From Sipunculus nudus (taxonomy: Eukaryota > Annelida > Sipuncula > Golfingiida > Sipunculidae), in contig CM049311.1 of the NCBI GenBank assembly GCA_026874595.1, positions 43,837,676-43,901,675 on the forward strand: DNA of 64,000 nt. Reading direction: 5' to 3'. The translations under genes and the position numbers were made by a program. This document shows positions 22,169-34,396 of this stretch, in pieces. Each line of letters opens with the position of its first letter. Position 1 is the stretch's first letter. Below the pieces are notes generated by a model. That model did not search any database, was not told where the DNA came from, and saw nothing but the letters and a program-made list of their open reading frames with translations.

Positions 22169-25100
22169 CAAGGCCTACAGGCCTTATGCAACCGTGTGCA
22201 TTGGGAAATACACCAGGTATAATGCTTCAATGCTGGACCATTACTTTTCATGTATATGAACTATGCAAGTACTAAACATTTTGAATAAGAAACAATTACA
22301 CAAACATCACTGCTGAAATTCTGGCATAGGTGCACACAACACTAAAAAGATTGTAGCTGGCACCACCAGTCTTGTATACAATGAAGCTATCAGAGATATA
22401 TACATACGCCCAATTTCAGACTGATATATCAAACCCCTCCTGAGAAAAACATGTGCAAAAGTCATGGTAGGTGGCGACACCTGTCTTGTGAGCGAGAAAG
22501 CCATCAAAGACACATAGACAGGTCAAAATATTAGGCCAATACATCAAACTTACCTTGAGTCTGATGCATGGGGCTGACCAGGCTTAGGTGAGAAAGGCTG
22601 TTGCCCCGAGTGAACTGTGACAAATTGCTTGCTCAGACTACTGCACTGAGTGAACTCATGACCTGCACCTGGCTAGACTGAGTGAACTTTTGACCTGTAC
22701 CTGGCTGCACTGAGTGAACTCTTGACCTGTTGCATAATCTGACACAGTTGGCAGTCTGCCAAATCTATAAATAGAATGCAACTACTGCACTGAGTAAACT
22801 CCTGACCCATACCTGGCTGCACTGAGGGAACTCTTGACCTGTTGCCTAATCTGATACAGTTGGCAGTCTGCCAAAGCTATAAATAGATCCAGACTGACCT
22901 CTAGCCTGTTGCCAAATCTGAAACAGTAGCCACACCATTGCATAAGCTCATGCAGGGGCCCTGCCCTGAGGGGCTAGACACCCATGAAGTGATAACATGG
23001 TGCCCATGAGGTGTTCACATGTCACCCATGAGGTGATCACATGCCATGTGCTTGGCTGCACTGATTGAACTCTTGACCTATATCTGGCTGCACTGAATGA
23101 ACTCTTGATCTGTTCCCAAATCTGAAACAGTTGGCAGTTTCTCAACCTATTTAAAGATACAGATTCAATCTTGGCCTGTTGGTATATCTGTTTACACATA
23201 CTGAAAGACTTTGGTTAAAATTTCTTTTTTCAAGCCGACATATTCATAAACTTTTTATCAAAATATCTAGAATAATAAAAGATGCAGTACTTTCATTGTT
23301 AAAGGTCCAATAGTTCTGCCAAAAATCATTCTAGTAAACTTGAACAAAGGCCACCTAAGAATAATTTTTGTGCAATGTTTCAGAAGATATAATTGAAATA
23401 ATAATTTTGTAGAAGAAAACTATTGCAGTCCTCAGTTTGAAAAAGACATAATAATGGCCATAAGACCAACTTAAGCTTTTCACAACTCGACCAAAAATCA
23501 ACAAACTCAGTATATTCTGATATGATTGAAAGAACCATGTCCTAGGATAATTCTTTTGAAAAATTGAATAATTCAACTTGACAGTTTCATCATTAAGCTG
23601 AAGAGGCTGAAATTATGAGTTTTTTTCCCATAAAAAACAGGTCAATGTAGGTGGCACCACTAAATCTACAACTTCAAATATGAGTCATGTGACCAACATT
23701 TGCACAATACCTGGTAATGCTAGCTTCTGTCATTTCTGAGAGTACTATGACAGTATGCTTACTTGGCCGAATGACTGTTCAAATTTGTGTAACTCCACTA
23801 AAATTCATCAAATGCAAACCATTTGAACAAACTTGAGAGGGCTTGCCTCTGGGATCATTTATGTAAAATATTTAACAATTTGGCTGGACCGTCTACAAGA
23901 AGACTACTTTTAAAATATTGTCAGCTTTTTCCTTATAAAATCTAAGTAAATGCAGATAGCAAAAAAGTAAGCTGAATCCCACAAAATTTGATATGTGACA
24001 GATTATTGCATAAAATCTGGGAATGGTAGCTCCTGCTATTCCTGAGAAATTATGGATTATTGTACAGATGACCAATGACCCCCTTACAAAAATAGGTCAA
24101 TTCAGGTGGCGCCACCAATACCTGAATTTCATATATGACTCATGTGACCAACACTGGCAAAAAATTTGGTGATGATAGCTCTGGCTGTTTCTGAGACTGT
24201 CATTTTAGTATGCTTTTTTGGACAGATGACTAAGTTCAACTTCCTGAACAAAATTGAGGGAGATGGTATAAAAGATTATTTCTGTGAAATATTGAACAAT
24301 TTGGCTTGAGTGTTTCGGAGGAGAAGATTTTTAAAGGTTTTTTTAGCTTTTTCTCTATAAAATTTAAGAAAATTTTCAGATGGCTAATTTTTTGTATTAA
24401 ATTTCATGATGCTAGCTCCAATCATTTTCAAAATAGTATGGGTAAACGTACAGAAGACAAACGCCGCCACACCATAGCATTAGTTCACAGGTTCACTAAA
24501 AATTAATACAGATGCATACTGATTGCAAAATTGTAATACAGATACATCTCACTGATGGCAAAATCTTGAATTAATTTGACTATGGATACCAATTATTTAT
24601 AATCCATGTACAGCCGTCTTTATATACCCACAGAGAGCTGTATAGCTGTGATTGTAAACATTGCCTGGCATGAGGAATATCTAAAAATCATAAATCTACA
24701 TTTTTTAAAAGCTTTTAAAAAACATTCTTAACCATAGATAACCTGAAATCTAAATGTCTAGAGGCATGATGTAATAAATGATGATAAACTCGTGCCAGTT
24801 TAGATGTATCTAGATGTATCTGTGTATCTGCTTCACACAGCTAACATATATGGTAAAATGACTCAATTGAACCTTTATAATTCCGCCAAAATTCATTCTT
24901 TGGAACCATAAAAGACAATTATAATAAGAATTATTCCGGGGATTATTCTTGTAAAATATTAAACAAATTGGCCTCAGTAGGGTCAGTAAAAAAAAATTTT
25001 ACAGGTTTATAACTCATATGGGAAAATACAGAAAAATGGCTAAGTTAAGCTTCCCATAACTCAGCCAAAAATCACTGAACCAAAACCATTTGAACAAACT

Positions 25101-25890
25101 TGAGTTATCAACATCTAAGGATCATTAATGTGTGAGATTGAAGAATTTGGCCCAGTGGTTTTTGAGGAGAAGATCTTTGTAGCCACTGAGCTAAAATGGG
25201 CTGTTACAGCATATGACTAAATTCAGCTTCCCATAACTCAGCCAAAAGTCAATGAACTTAGACCATTTGAACAAATTTCAGAAAGCACTACCCTAGGATC
25301 ATTTCTGTGCGATATTAAACTATTTGGCCATATGGTTTCAGAGAAGAAGTTTTTTGTAGCCGTCAGTATGATACGGGCACTGATGACCCCTGTACAAAAA
25401 AGGTCGATGCAGGTGGCCCCACCAATACCTCAATTTCAGATATGTCTCATGTGAACAACATTGGCATAAAATTTGGTGATGATAGCTCCAGCCGTTTCTG
25501 AGATTGTAATTTTAGTATGCTTTTATGGACAGATGACTAAGTTCAACTTCCTGTAACTCGGCCAAAAATCACCGAACTTAAACCATTCGAACAAACTTGA
25601 GAAGATTATCCCAGGAATCATTTCTGGGTAATATTGGACAATTTGGCTGAACAGTTTCGGAGAAGAAGATTTTTAAAGCTTTTTTAGCTTTTTCCCTATA
25701 AAATCTAAGAAAATGCAGTTAGCCAAAAAATAAGCAAAATCCGATATAGTTTTTTAGATGTCTAATTTTTTTAATAAAATTTTGTGATGCCACCTCTTGC
25801 TGTTTTCAAGATAGTATGGGTTTACGTACAGACGACGGCCGACGGAAGCCGGACGACGCCACACCATCGCATAAGCTCACAGGTTCGCTA
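22169..25890 (+). mobile_element. Family B element, most complete copy (3.7 kb)
   Basis: Starts CAAGGCCTACAGGCCTTATG, with the palindrome AAGGCCT/AGGCCTT, and ends CATAAGCTCACAGGTTCGCT AAAAA. Modules in order are: GATTGTAGCTGGCACCACC (22352); GGTGGCGACACCTGTC (22471); the minisatellite (22640-22900); CACCCATGAGGTGATCACAT (23021); AAGACATAATAATGGCC (23443); GGTGGCGCCACC (24105); an internal 3'-like end at 24493; the ACAGATGCAT module (24507); and a further GGTGGCCCCACC at 25410. In other copies GCGAACCTGTG near the 5' end is inverted as CACAGGTTCGC at the 3' end; in this copy the 5' motif has mutated. Confidence 0.8.
22640..22900 (+). repeat. Minisatellite in family B
   Basis: Units of CTGCACTGAGTGAACTCTTG then ACCTGTACCTGG, with spacer AGTTGGCAGTCTGCC. 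It corresponds to the blocks at 8440, 35960 and 41400. Confidence 0.8.
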
Positions 25891-26210
25891 AAAATACAGG
25901 TGGTGCCACCAGTCAGCAAAAACTGATGTAACACCCCATGATCAATATCCATGCAAAGAATCATGGTGAACAATGCTTGAGTTGTTTCAGACACTTGAGC
26001 TTTTGTATCAAATTTTTCATTATTTTGGAGGGGTACTTCAGAGCCCAATAGCTTGAAGAATATGGGTAACAGAGACCTAATTCTATGTTTTCAAGGAGAC
26101 TTTTCATGGACCTATTTGGATGTAAAGTAAGAAGATTCCAGGTCCAGAGGTTATGATTTGTGCCCTGTTAACAGATGACGGCATCTTTTAAGGTCTCAAA
26201 ATAGAGAAAA
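25891..26210 (+). repeat. Family A1 module, one unit of about 320 bp
   Basis: Starts ACAGGTGGTGCCACCAGTC and runs through GGGGTACTTC, ATATGGGTAACAGAGACCTA and TTTGTGCCCTGTTAACAGAT to GGTCTCAAAATAGAGAAAA. It is the repeat unit that is tandem at 28585-30490. It directly follows the AAAA of the family B end at 25890. Confidence 0.8.
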
Positions 26211-27239
26211 CAAGGGACCCATGGGTCACATCGCTCAGCTAAATTTTGGAAAATATTAGTAACTGCAAAATATTTTTTTTAATGTATATTATCATTAGAA
26301 AAGCTATGAGTAAATGGTCTTGCTAAAATGAAACTCTGAAATTATAGAATAATGGACATGAGCTAAACCATTTAGTGATGCACCAAGGGAACAAATAGGC
26401 CTAAGGTAAGTGTTATATAAAAGTAACATTTCATAAACAAATAATGTGTGAAGGTAATTAAGTTTTCAAAAGTAAAATATATGGCCATATGAGTTAAAAA
26501 TTAATCCCACAAACTTGGACCAATATTCCTAATTTTAATACTAAGTTAACAGTGTTATTCACACCTAGGCCCCGCTAACTTTAAGAGATATGAATGAAAT
26601 GCTACAAAGTATTTATATCTCTTTAAATCTTGTCAGTTAGCACTTTCATTAGATCCTAATATTTTATTACATTTGAATATTAGGATTAAACTCCTGAAAT
26701 TTTTTTCTTTAAAAATAATCAAAACTGTCCAGGTATCATAAAAAAGAATTTATTTAACATTAAAATTATAAGATTCATCTTGTTTATTAGTCCTGTGTAT
26801 TGAAGGGGTGGGTGGGGGAAGGAGTTACTGCTCGTTACTGAAAAACATTTTAATTTTAAGATTCATCTAATTCATAGTACAGGTCTGTCAACAGAATGGG
26901 GTGGGGGGGGGGGGGGGAGAGAGAAAAATGCTCCCTATTGTATGGTATTAACTGCAGACAGCCTGATCAAGCTCAGCTCAGTGGAGAGAGGGCCTGCCCC
27001 AGTGATGGGATTGCATAACATTATGCCAACAGCCTGGGGAGCATAGAGAGCTGCACTGAATGACCTACAGTGACCAAAGTGGACTGCTTGACAATGTTAG
27101 GGAATACAACAAGAGCCTCCAAAAAATTTCAATAACTAGCCTAATTTTGCAGCTTTTATTTTCAAATTTCAGATTTTAACAGATTAAATCCTTATGTGCA
27201 CATGCCATGAAAATTAAATCCACAGAACTTACAGGAGAA
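26211..27239 (+). repeat. Family A 5' fragment
   Basis: Starts CAAGGGACCCATGGGTCACA then TCGCTCAGCT at the end of an AAAA tract. The body includes unrecognised AT-rich sequence, a G-run at 26905-26917 and, from about 27019, sequence shared with 4829-5035 (TATGCCAACAGCCTGGGGAG). It is interrupted by the next 5' end at 27240; no hairpin of its own was found. Confidence 0.7.
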
Positions 27240-27422
27240 CAAGTGACCCATGGGTCATGATGCTCAGCTGACTTGGAAGAGATTCGCTAAAGGAAATTTT
27301 ATCATCAGAATGGTAGTATATACCCATTCAACTGAAGCATCAAACAGATTAACCAACAGGCCAAGATTTAGTCTGTATTTATATATCTAAGAAATAGAGA
27401 AAAAATGTGTAAACTTTAACAA
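27240..27422 (+). repeat. Family A 5' end fragment with clear inverted subterminal repeat
   Basis: Starts CAAGTGACCCATGGGTCATG. At 27262-27273 it has GCTCAGCTGACT, a 12/12 inverted match to AGTCAGCTGAGC in the 3' hairpin of full elements. It abuts a family C element at 27423. Confidence 0.75.
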
Positions 27423-28576
27423 CTAGAATACTGGTAGCCGACAAGTGACTACGTGTATCCGCCAGAACAGAGTGGAACGGTTGAAGTGAGGCATGGATTG
27501 AGTGGCATGGGGGAAAAAGAGTGAGGTATGTTGCATATTAGCATGGATTTCTGCAGCCTAAATGTGTATGTAGCTTGTGCCACCTACCACAAATCCAGAA
27601 AGCTGTCCAAGTTGTATACATATGCAAAATTTTAGGCAGAAAAGTCAAACCACTACATGTATATGAGTGATTTTAGCCGACGGCAGACAAACAGACAGAC
27701 GCTGTGCAAAATGGTTGCAGGTGGCCCCTCCAGTTTTGTGTATGATAAAGACCTATGTGAGATCTATACACATGCAAAATTTTGGCCCAGTCGTTCAAAC
27801 GGTTCCCGAGATATGAGCTCAGATGTCTGCAGCATAAACTAGAATGTAGGTGGCGCCACCTGTCATAAAATCAAGAAAGCTATCCAGGATGTATAAAACT
27901 GCAAAATTTTAGGCAGATATGTCAAACCACTGCCGAGATATGAGTGACATTATTCCACGGCAGAAAACAGACAGACGCTGTGCAAAAATGGTTGCAGGTT
28001 GACCAGTTTTGCGTATGATAAAGAGCTATGTGATATCTATACTCATGCAAAATTTTGGCCCAATCGGTCAAATGGTTCCTGAGATATGAGCTTGGATGTG
28101 ATCAGCGTGAACATGAATGTAGGTGGCGCCATCTGTCATAAAATCAAGAAAGCTATCCTGGATGTATATGCATGCTGAATTTTTAGTTGAATTAGTCAAT
28201 TCACTGCAGAGATATGAGTGATTTTAACCCAAGGCAGATGAACAGATGGACACTGTGCAAACATGGTTACAGGTGGCACCACCATTTTTGTGTATGTTAT
28301 AAAGCAATCCAAGGGCTACAATTTTATTTTCTGATTGGTCATTTGGTTCCCGAGATATGAGGGTTTATGTGTGGAAACAGATGCACAAATGGACGCTGGA
28401 TAGAGGGGAAAGGTCAGAGGTCAACACAAATTGGTAAGGCACTAGTTCACATGTGACTCTATAATTGGTGTAAGTTTTGGAAAAATCGGTCCATTTTTCT
28501 CAGAGGAGCTCTCTGGAAACAAATGTGGCAGCGGCGGAGGAACCCGGTCAAAAACAAACTTTGTTTTGGAGGATAC
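27423..28576 (+). mobile_element. Family C element (1.15 kb), 3' hairpin decayed
   Basis: Starts CTAGAATACTGGTAGCCGAC with the imperfect palindrome GTAGCCG/TGACTAC. TGTATCCGCCAGAACAGAGT at 27454-27473 is a 19/20 inverted match to the family 3' end ACTCTGTTTTGGCGGATACA (seen at 8035-8054). The core has alternating modules starting GGTGGCGCCACCTGTCATAA and GGTGGCnCCnCCAGTTTTG. The 3' end at about 28545-28576 reads AACTTTGTTTTGGAGGATAC, so the hairpin is degraded. Confidence 0.75.
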
Positions 28577-28584
28577 AAAAATAC

Positions 28585-30490
28585 AGGTGGCTCCACCAGT
28601 CTGCAGAAACTAATAAAAACACTTAATGGTCAATTTCCATGCAAAGAATCATGATGATCTCCGCATTAGTTGTTAGATACTTCAGCTTTTGTATTAAATT
28701 GTCCATTATTCTGAGGGATACTTCTGAGTCCTATAGCTTGAAGGATATGGGTAACAGAGACCTAATTTCAAGTTTCCACAGGCACTCTTCATGGGCCTCC
28801 TTGCATGACAAGAATGAAGTTTCTAGGTCCAGTTGTTGCAATTTGTACCCTGTTGACAGATAACCACATCTTTAAAGGTCTCAAAAAAGATAAAAAAAAT
28901 TCATAAAAATTTGAAAAAAATAGAGGTGGCGCACCCAGTCTGTAGAAACTGATGGAACAGCTCATGATCAATATGTATGCCGAAAATCATGACCATCAGT
29001 GTTGTAGTTATTGAGATACTGCACTTTTTGTATCAAATTTTCCGTTATACTGGGGGGTATTTTGGAGCCATACAGCCTAAAGAATATAGGTAACAGAGAC
29101 CTAATTTCTGGTTTCCATGGAGAATTTTCATGGGTCTCCCTGTGTGTCAAGAATGAAGATTCTAGGTCCAGTTTTTATGATTTGTGCCCTGTTAACAGAT
29201 GTTCATATCTTTAAAGGTCTCAAAAATAGAGAAAAAATTCGTAAAAAAAAACAGAACAAATACAGGTTGTGCCACCAGTCTGCAGGAACTGATGGAACAC
29301 CTCTTGATCAATATGTATGCCAAAAATCATGACCATCAGTGATGTAGTTATTGAGATATTGAAGTTTTTGTATGAAATTTTTGACTACTCTGGGGGGTAC
29401 TTTGGTGCCCCATAGCTCGAAGGATATGGGTAACAGAGACCTAATTTCTGGTTTCCATGGAGATTTTTCATAGGTCTCTTAGTGTGTCGAGAATGAAGAT
29501 TCTAGGTGCAGTCGTTAAGATTTATGCGACGTTAACAGATGACAGCATCCTTAAAGGTCTCAAAAATAGAGGAAGAAATCGTATAAAAATCAAACAATAT
29601 AGGTGGCGCCACCAGTCTGCAGCAACTGATGGAACATTTCATGATCAATATTTATGCAAAAAATCATAACCATCAGTGATGTAGTTATTTAGATATTGAA
29701 GTTTTTGTATGAAATTTTTGACTACTCTGGGGGGGGGGGTACTTTGGGGCCCCATAGCTCGAAGGATATGGGTAACAGAGACCTAATTTTCTGGTTTCCA
29801 TGGAGATTTTTCATGGACCTCTCAGTGTGTCAAGAATTAAGATTCTAGGTCCAGTCTTTTCAATTTGTGCCTTGTTAACAGATGTTCACATTTTGAAAGG
29901 TCTCAAAAATAGAGAAAAAAATTCATAAAAAATCCAACGATACAGGTGGCGCCACCAGTCAGCAGGAAGTGATGACACATCTCATGATCAATAGTTATGC
30001 CACAAATCATGACCATCAGTCAAGTAGTTAATGAGATATTGAAGTTTTTGTGTGAAATTTTTTACTTTTCTGGGGGGTACTTTGGGGCCCCATAGCTTGA
30101 AGAATTTGGGTAACAGAGACCTAATTTCTTACAGTCAGCTGAGCTAAAAATTGTAAAAAAAAAAAAAAAAAAAAGTGGCGCCACCAGTCTGCAGAAACTG
30201 ATGAAACACTCCATGATTAATATCCATGCAAAGAATCATGGTGATCAATGCTTGAGTTGTTCAGATACTTGAGCTTTTGTATCAAATTTAATTTTCATTA
30301 TTTCGGGGGGTTCTTTGGAGTCCCAAAGCTGGAAGAATATGGGTAACAGAGACCAAATTCAAGGTTTCCCAGAAGACTTTTCATGGACCTCTCTGGATGT
30401 AAAGTGAGAAGATTCCAGGTCCACCAGTTACGATTTGTGCCCTGTAAACAGATGACAGCATCTTTTGAGGTCTCAAAAATAGGGAAAAAC
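28585..30490 (+). repeat. Tandem array of six A1 units, period about 340 bp
   Basis: Units start at about 28585, 28924, 29264, 29601, 29944 and 30173 (steps 339, 340, 337, 343, 229). Each opens with a version of AGGTGGCGCCACCAGTCTGC and contains CTGGGGGGTACTTTGG and GGGTAACAGAGACCTAATTT. It ends near GGTCTCAAAAATAGAGAAAA. The fifth unit is cut short and fused to CTTACAGTCAGCTGAGCTAA, the right half of the family A hairpin, followed by a 20-A tract at 30155-30174. Confidence 0.9.
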
Positions 30491-31286
30491 TAGAAAACTG
30501 ACAGGTCAGTAAGGGCCCTGCAAAAGATGCAGTCATTATAAATTGAAGTACTGTGAATTTGGTGTACTTTGGTAGCATGGGCTGAAAGAGTGATATATGA
30601 AAATTAAAGAACCTGTAAAGAACAGCTGACATGTATAAACTGGAAGAAAAGATATGGTAAAGTGAAAATGTTCAAAGCTATCAAAATAATGATATAAAAG
30701 AACTGCATGCATTTTTAGTTTCTGTATTTGTGTATTACCTGTGCCAATTATTCTTGTTTGAAGTCTTGGCTGGGCAGTGTCAAATATCTTTCCAGTATTT
30801 GTATGTTGAATTGGCCTTATTATATGTGAGGCTTGAGTCTGAACTTAAAACCTTGCAGTATTAGAGAGAGTCAGCTGTTGGTTAGTAGTGATAAAATGGT
30901 CATTCTCTTGAACTGAGATTCAGCTGTTCTTCATCTTGGGTCTACATATGCGCTGTGATGTGTAGAATAGCTACATATGAATATTAATGTAAATTTGTTG
31001 ATGGTCACTATAATAGGTCCAAATTCCTTGAGATGTTGGAAGTGGAGATAGATTTGTCAAAACATTGTCTAAATGAGAGCTACTGTGGTGCGTTGGGCCA
31101 GTGTATCCTTTTCTTGGGAATCTTCAAATTGTCTGTACAAAATATGCTGTGAAAATTTAATGCTGCTGTACACGAATGACTCGCAAAAGATTCATCCATT
31201 TCTGGCCTGCTGAATTCGAAGGAAACACCAGCAACTGAACACCAAACTGTGTATTACTTTTTTTTTCCTTCTGACCCAAATATCAA
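30491..31286. other. Unassigned intron sequence
   Basis: I see no match to the repeat families and no coding segment. It is moderately AT-rich without tandem structure. It could be original intron or an unrecognised old element. Confidence 0.4.
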
Positions 31287-32425
31287 CTAGAATACAGGTA
31301 GTCGACAAGCGACTGTGTATCCGCCTAAATCAGAGTGGAACGGATGAAGTGAGGCATGGATTGAGTGGCAAGGGGAAATAGAGTTGTGTTGCATATTAGC
31401 ATGGATGTCTGCAGCCAAATGGTGTATGTAGGTTGCGCCACCTACCACAAAATCCAGAAAGCCGTCCAAGTTGTATACATATGCAAAATTTGAGGCAGAT
31501 AAGTCAAACCACTTTATGTGATTTTAGCCCATGGAAGACAAACATATGGACGCTGTGCAAAAATGGTTGAAGGTGGCACCACCAGTTTTGCGTATGATAA
31601 AGAGCTATATGAGAACTATACACATGCAAAACTTTGGCCCAATCGGTCAAACGGTTCCCAAGATATGAGCTTGGATGTCTGCTCCATAAACTAGAATGCA
31701 GGTGGCGCCACCTGTCATAAAATCAAGAGAGCTATCGGGGATGTATAAATCTGCAAAATTTTAGGCAGATATGTCAAACCACTGACAATATTGAGTGATT
31801 TTATCCCATGGCAGACAAACAAACAGGAGCTGTGCAAAAATGGCTGCAGGTGGCACCACCAGTTTTGCATATGATAAAGAGCTATGTGAGATCTTTACAC
31901 ATGCAAAATTTTGGCCCAATCGGTCAAATGGTTCCAGAGATATGATGTCTGCAGCGTAAACGTGAATGTAGGTGGCACCACCTGTCATAAAATCAGAAAA
32001 GCTATCCAGGATGTATAAGCATGGCGAATTTCCGAGTCAGGTGAATTAGTCAAATCACTGCAGAGATATGAGTGATTTTAACCCAAGGCAGACGAACAGA
32101 TGGACACTGTGCAAACATGGTTGCAGGTGGCGCCACCATTTTTTGTGTATGTTATAAAGCTCTCCAAGGGCTACATTTGTGCAAAAAATTTTCCTGATCC
32201 GTCAAACAGTTCCCGAGATATGTGGGTTTATGTGTGGAAACAGACGCACCAACGGAAGCAGAGCGCAGAGGAAAGGTCAGAGGTCAAAACAAAATCGGGG
32301 CGCAGCAGTTCACATGTGACCCAAACATAATCCCGGGTTTCGTAAAATTCCGCCCAGCGGTTACGGAGGAGTTCTCCGTGCAGCTGAAAACATAGAATCC
32401 GCAAAACTCTGTTTTGGCGGATTCA
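31287..32425 (+). mobile_element. Family C element, complete (1.14 kb)
   Basis: Starts CTAGAATACAGGTAGTCGAC with palindrome AGTCG/CGACT. The inverted subterminal copy GTATCCGCCTAAATCAGAGT lies at 31316-31335. The core has four modules opening with the GGTGGCGCCACC palindrome or a variant (31699 and 32126 perfect). The 3' hairpin, GAATCCGCAAAAC and GTTTTGGCGGATTC around TCT at 32395-32424, pairs over 13 positions with one bulge. Length nearly equals the copies at 27423 and 34397. Confidence 0.85.
32395..32424 (+). other. Family C 3' terminal hairpin
   Basis: Left arm GAATCCGCAAAAC, loop TCT, right arm GTTTTGGCGGATTC; 13 pairs with one bulged G in the right arm. The compensating differences between copies (GGATTC here with GAATCC; GGATAC at 8051) suggest the stem is partly maintained. 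Confidence 0.8.
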
Positions 32426-32932
32426 ATAAGCTTCTCCCTTAGGCCATGGGTGATACATCTTATGTTTGAATCCTATCCATCATATGTTAGGGGAGTTATT
32501 ATGCAGAAACGAATTTGATTGTTCATCAAATTCTTTGCGAGTTATTGCATTAACATCATTTCAGAATTATCGCCTCTGTCAAGGTCATCCATCTTCGAAC
32601 TTGACCTAGCCCTTCATAACAAACATTACTGGTGCAAGTTCAGTGAGTGTTAGTCAAATTGTTTGCGAGCTATTTGGTTAACATCATTTTAGCATTATCA
32701 CCTCTGTGACCTTGAAAATCCATCAAGGTCACCAATCTTCAAACATGATGTAGCCCATCAAAAGGTCCTCTACTGCCGTGAGTCTGGGGACCTTATTTGA
32801 AATACTTTTTACGAGTTTTTGTGTTAACTTTAACAATGTGTGTCCTTTTGCATGCATATTTGCTAAGAGAGCGCAACCTTACCAGGTGTTCAGTAATGGT
32901 TTTTACCACATAACTTACAGAACAAGTGGCCC
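32426..32932 (+). repeat. Short tandem repeats of about 135 bp with AAGGTCA sites (family E-like core)
   Basis: Units contain TTGCGAGTTATTGCATTAAC then ATCATTTnAGnATTATC and CAAGGTCA..CATCTTCGAAC-TTGA. They recur near 32520, 32655 and 32795. The word CATCTTCGAACTTGAC also occurs in the family E fragment at 10481, which links the two. Confidence 0.6.
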
Positions 32933-33860
32933 ATGGGCCATGACGCTCAGCTGAATTCAAGGAGCCTTTTGGTAGGGACAATTGGTGAACCAAACTTGAG
33001 GACAAAATGTGGAATACTTCAAAAATTATGGGGTTCACAAAAATTTCACATTTCTGCGAATTTGACCTTGAAGATGAAAGTCAAGGTCAGTGATTTTACA
33101 AATTTTTCCTGATTTTGTTTGAAACAATTGGTGTACCAAATTTGAGGACAAAATGTGAAATACTTAAAAAGTTATGGGGTTAAAAACAATTTTACATTTT
33201 GGCTGTTTTACCTTGAAGATGATGGTCAAGGTCATCGGCTTTCGAACTCTCCGAGAACTTGGAAGGAACAATAGGTGTACCAAAATTGAGGACAAAATGT
33301 GGAATACTTCAAAAGTTAGGGGTTCACATAAATTGCACATTTCTGCAGATTTGACATTGAAGATGAAGGTCAAGGTCACCAATTCTCAAATTCATTTGGG
33401 ATTTTGGTTTGAACAATCGTTTTACAAAATTTGAGGACAAAATGTGAAACACTTCAAAAGTTATTGGGTTAAAAAAAAATTTACATTTTGGCAGATTTGA
33501 CCTAGAAGATGATGGTCAAGGTCACCGGCTTTCAAACTCCTCCTAGATTTTAGTAGGAACAATTGGTGTACCTAATTTGGGGACAAAATGTGAAATACTT
33601 CAAAAGTTTTTGTGTTCTCAAATCAACAAGTATAATTCCACTGATTTGACCTTGAATATCCTGGTCAAGGTCACCAGGTTACAAGATGAACGCCAAGGTC
33701 ACCAGTTTTTTTTAACTCCTCCAAGATTTAGATATGAGTGTTTCAAATTTTGGTGGAAAATATGCAGCCCTTAAAATGTTATCATGTTCACAAGATATCC
33801 TACAGATAAGGAAGACACTGACAGACAATGGCACTGAAAACAATATGCCTCCCTTGTCGC
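32933..33860 (+). repeat. Family A 5' end with 145-bp tandem core
   Basis: Starts CAAGTGGCCCATGGGCCATG then ACGCTCAGCTGAATTC. The palindrome TGGCCCATGGGCCA is compensated on both sides relative to other copies. Behind it are five units; GACAAAATGTGnAATACTTC recurs at 33001, 33147, 33291, 33436 and 33582 (steps 146, 144, 145, 146). Each unit includes TTGACCTTGAAGATGA then GTCAAGGTCA, i.e. two inverted nuclear-receptor-type half-sites. The array decays after about 33720 and no hairpin is found before the G-tract. Confidence 0.85.
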
Positions 33861-33890
33861 CGGGGGGGGGGGGGGGGGGGGGGGGAGGGG
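33861..33890 (+). repeat. Poly-G tract
   Basis: A run of more than 20 G with one A near its end, between a decayed 145-bp array and an A1 unit. It is a candidate for G-quadruplex formation and for assembly error. Confidence 0.9.
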
Positions 33891-33892
33891 AA

Positions 33893-34200
33893 TACAGGTG
33901 GCATCACCAGTTTGCAGAAACTAATGAAACCTGAACTAATGAATCATGGCAATCAATGCATTAGTTATTCATATACTGAAGCTTTAGTATCAAACTTTTC
34001 ATTAATCTGGGGGGTACAAGCCCCCAAGCTTGGAGAATATGGGTAACAGAAAATTTCTTGTTTATAAAGGAGACTTTTTACTGACCTCCCAGAATTGGAC
34101 CTAAGAAGATTCTAGGTCCAGTCATTATGATTTGTGCCCTGTTAACAGATGACCGCATCTTTTAAGGTCTCAAAAATAGAGAAAAAAATTGTAAAAATTA
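33893..34200 (+). repeat. Family A1 unit
   Basis: Starts ACAGGTGGCATCACCAGTTT and runs through CTGGGGGGTACAAGCC and TTTGTGCCCTGTTAACAGAT to AAAAATAGAGAAAA, as in the array at 28585. Confidence 0.8.
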
Positions 34201-34396
34201 AAACAAGGCCTACAGGCCTAATGCGAACCTGTGCAATGAGATTACACCAGGTATAATGCTTCAATGCTGGACCATTACTTTTCAAGAACACGTGTAACAT
34301 GTATATGAACAATGTAAGTACTAAACACTTAGAACAAGAAACAATTAAACAAACATCACTGCTGCAATTCTGGCATGGGTGCACACAACACAAAAA

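Noticed and set aside
28585-30490. Regular array of repeats with palindromes, CRISPR-like at first sight
   Set aside because: Units are about 340 bp with no short-repeat/unique-spacer structure, and the window is clearly animal (spliced KCNQ gene).
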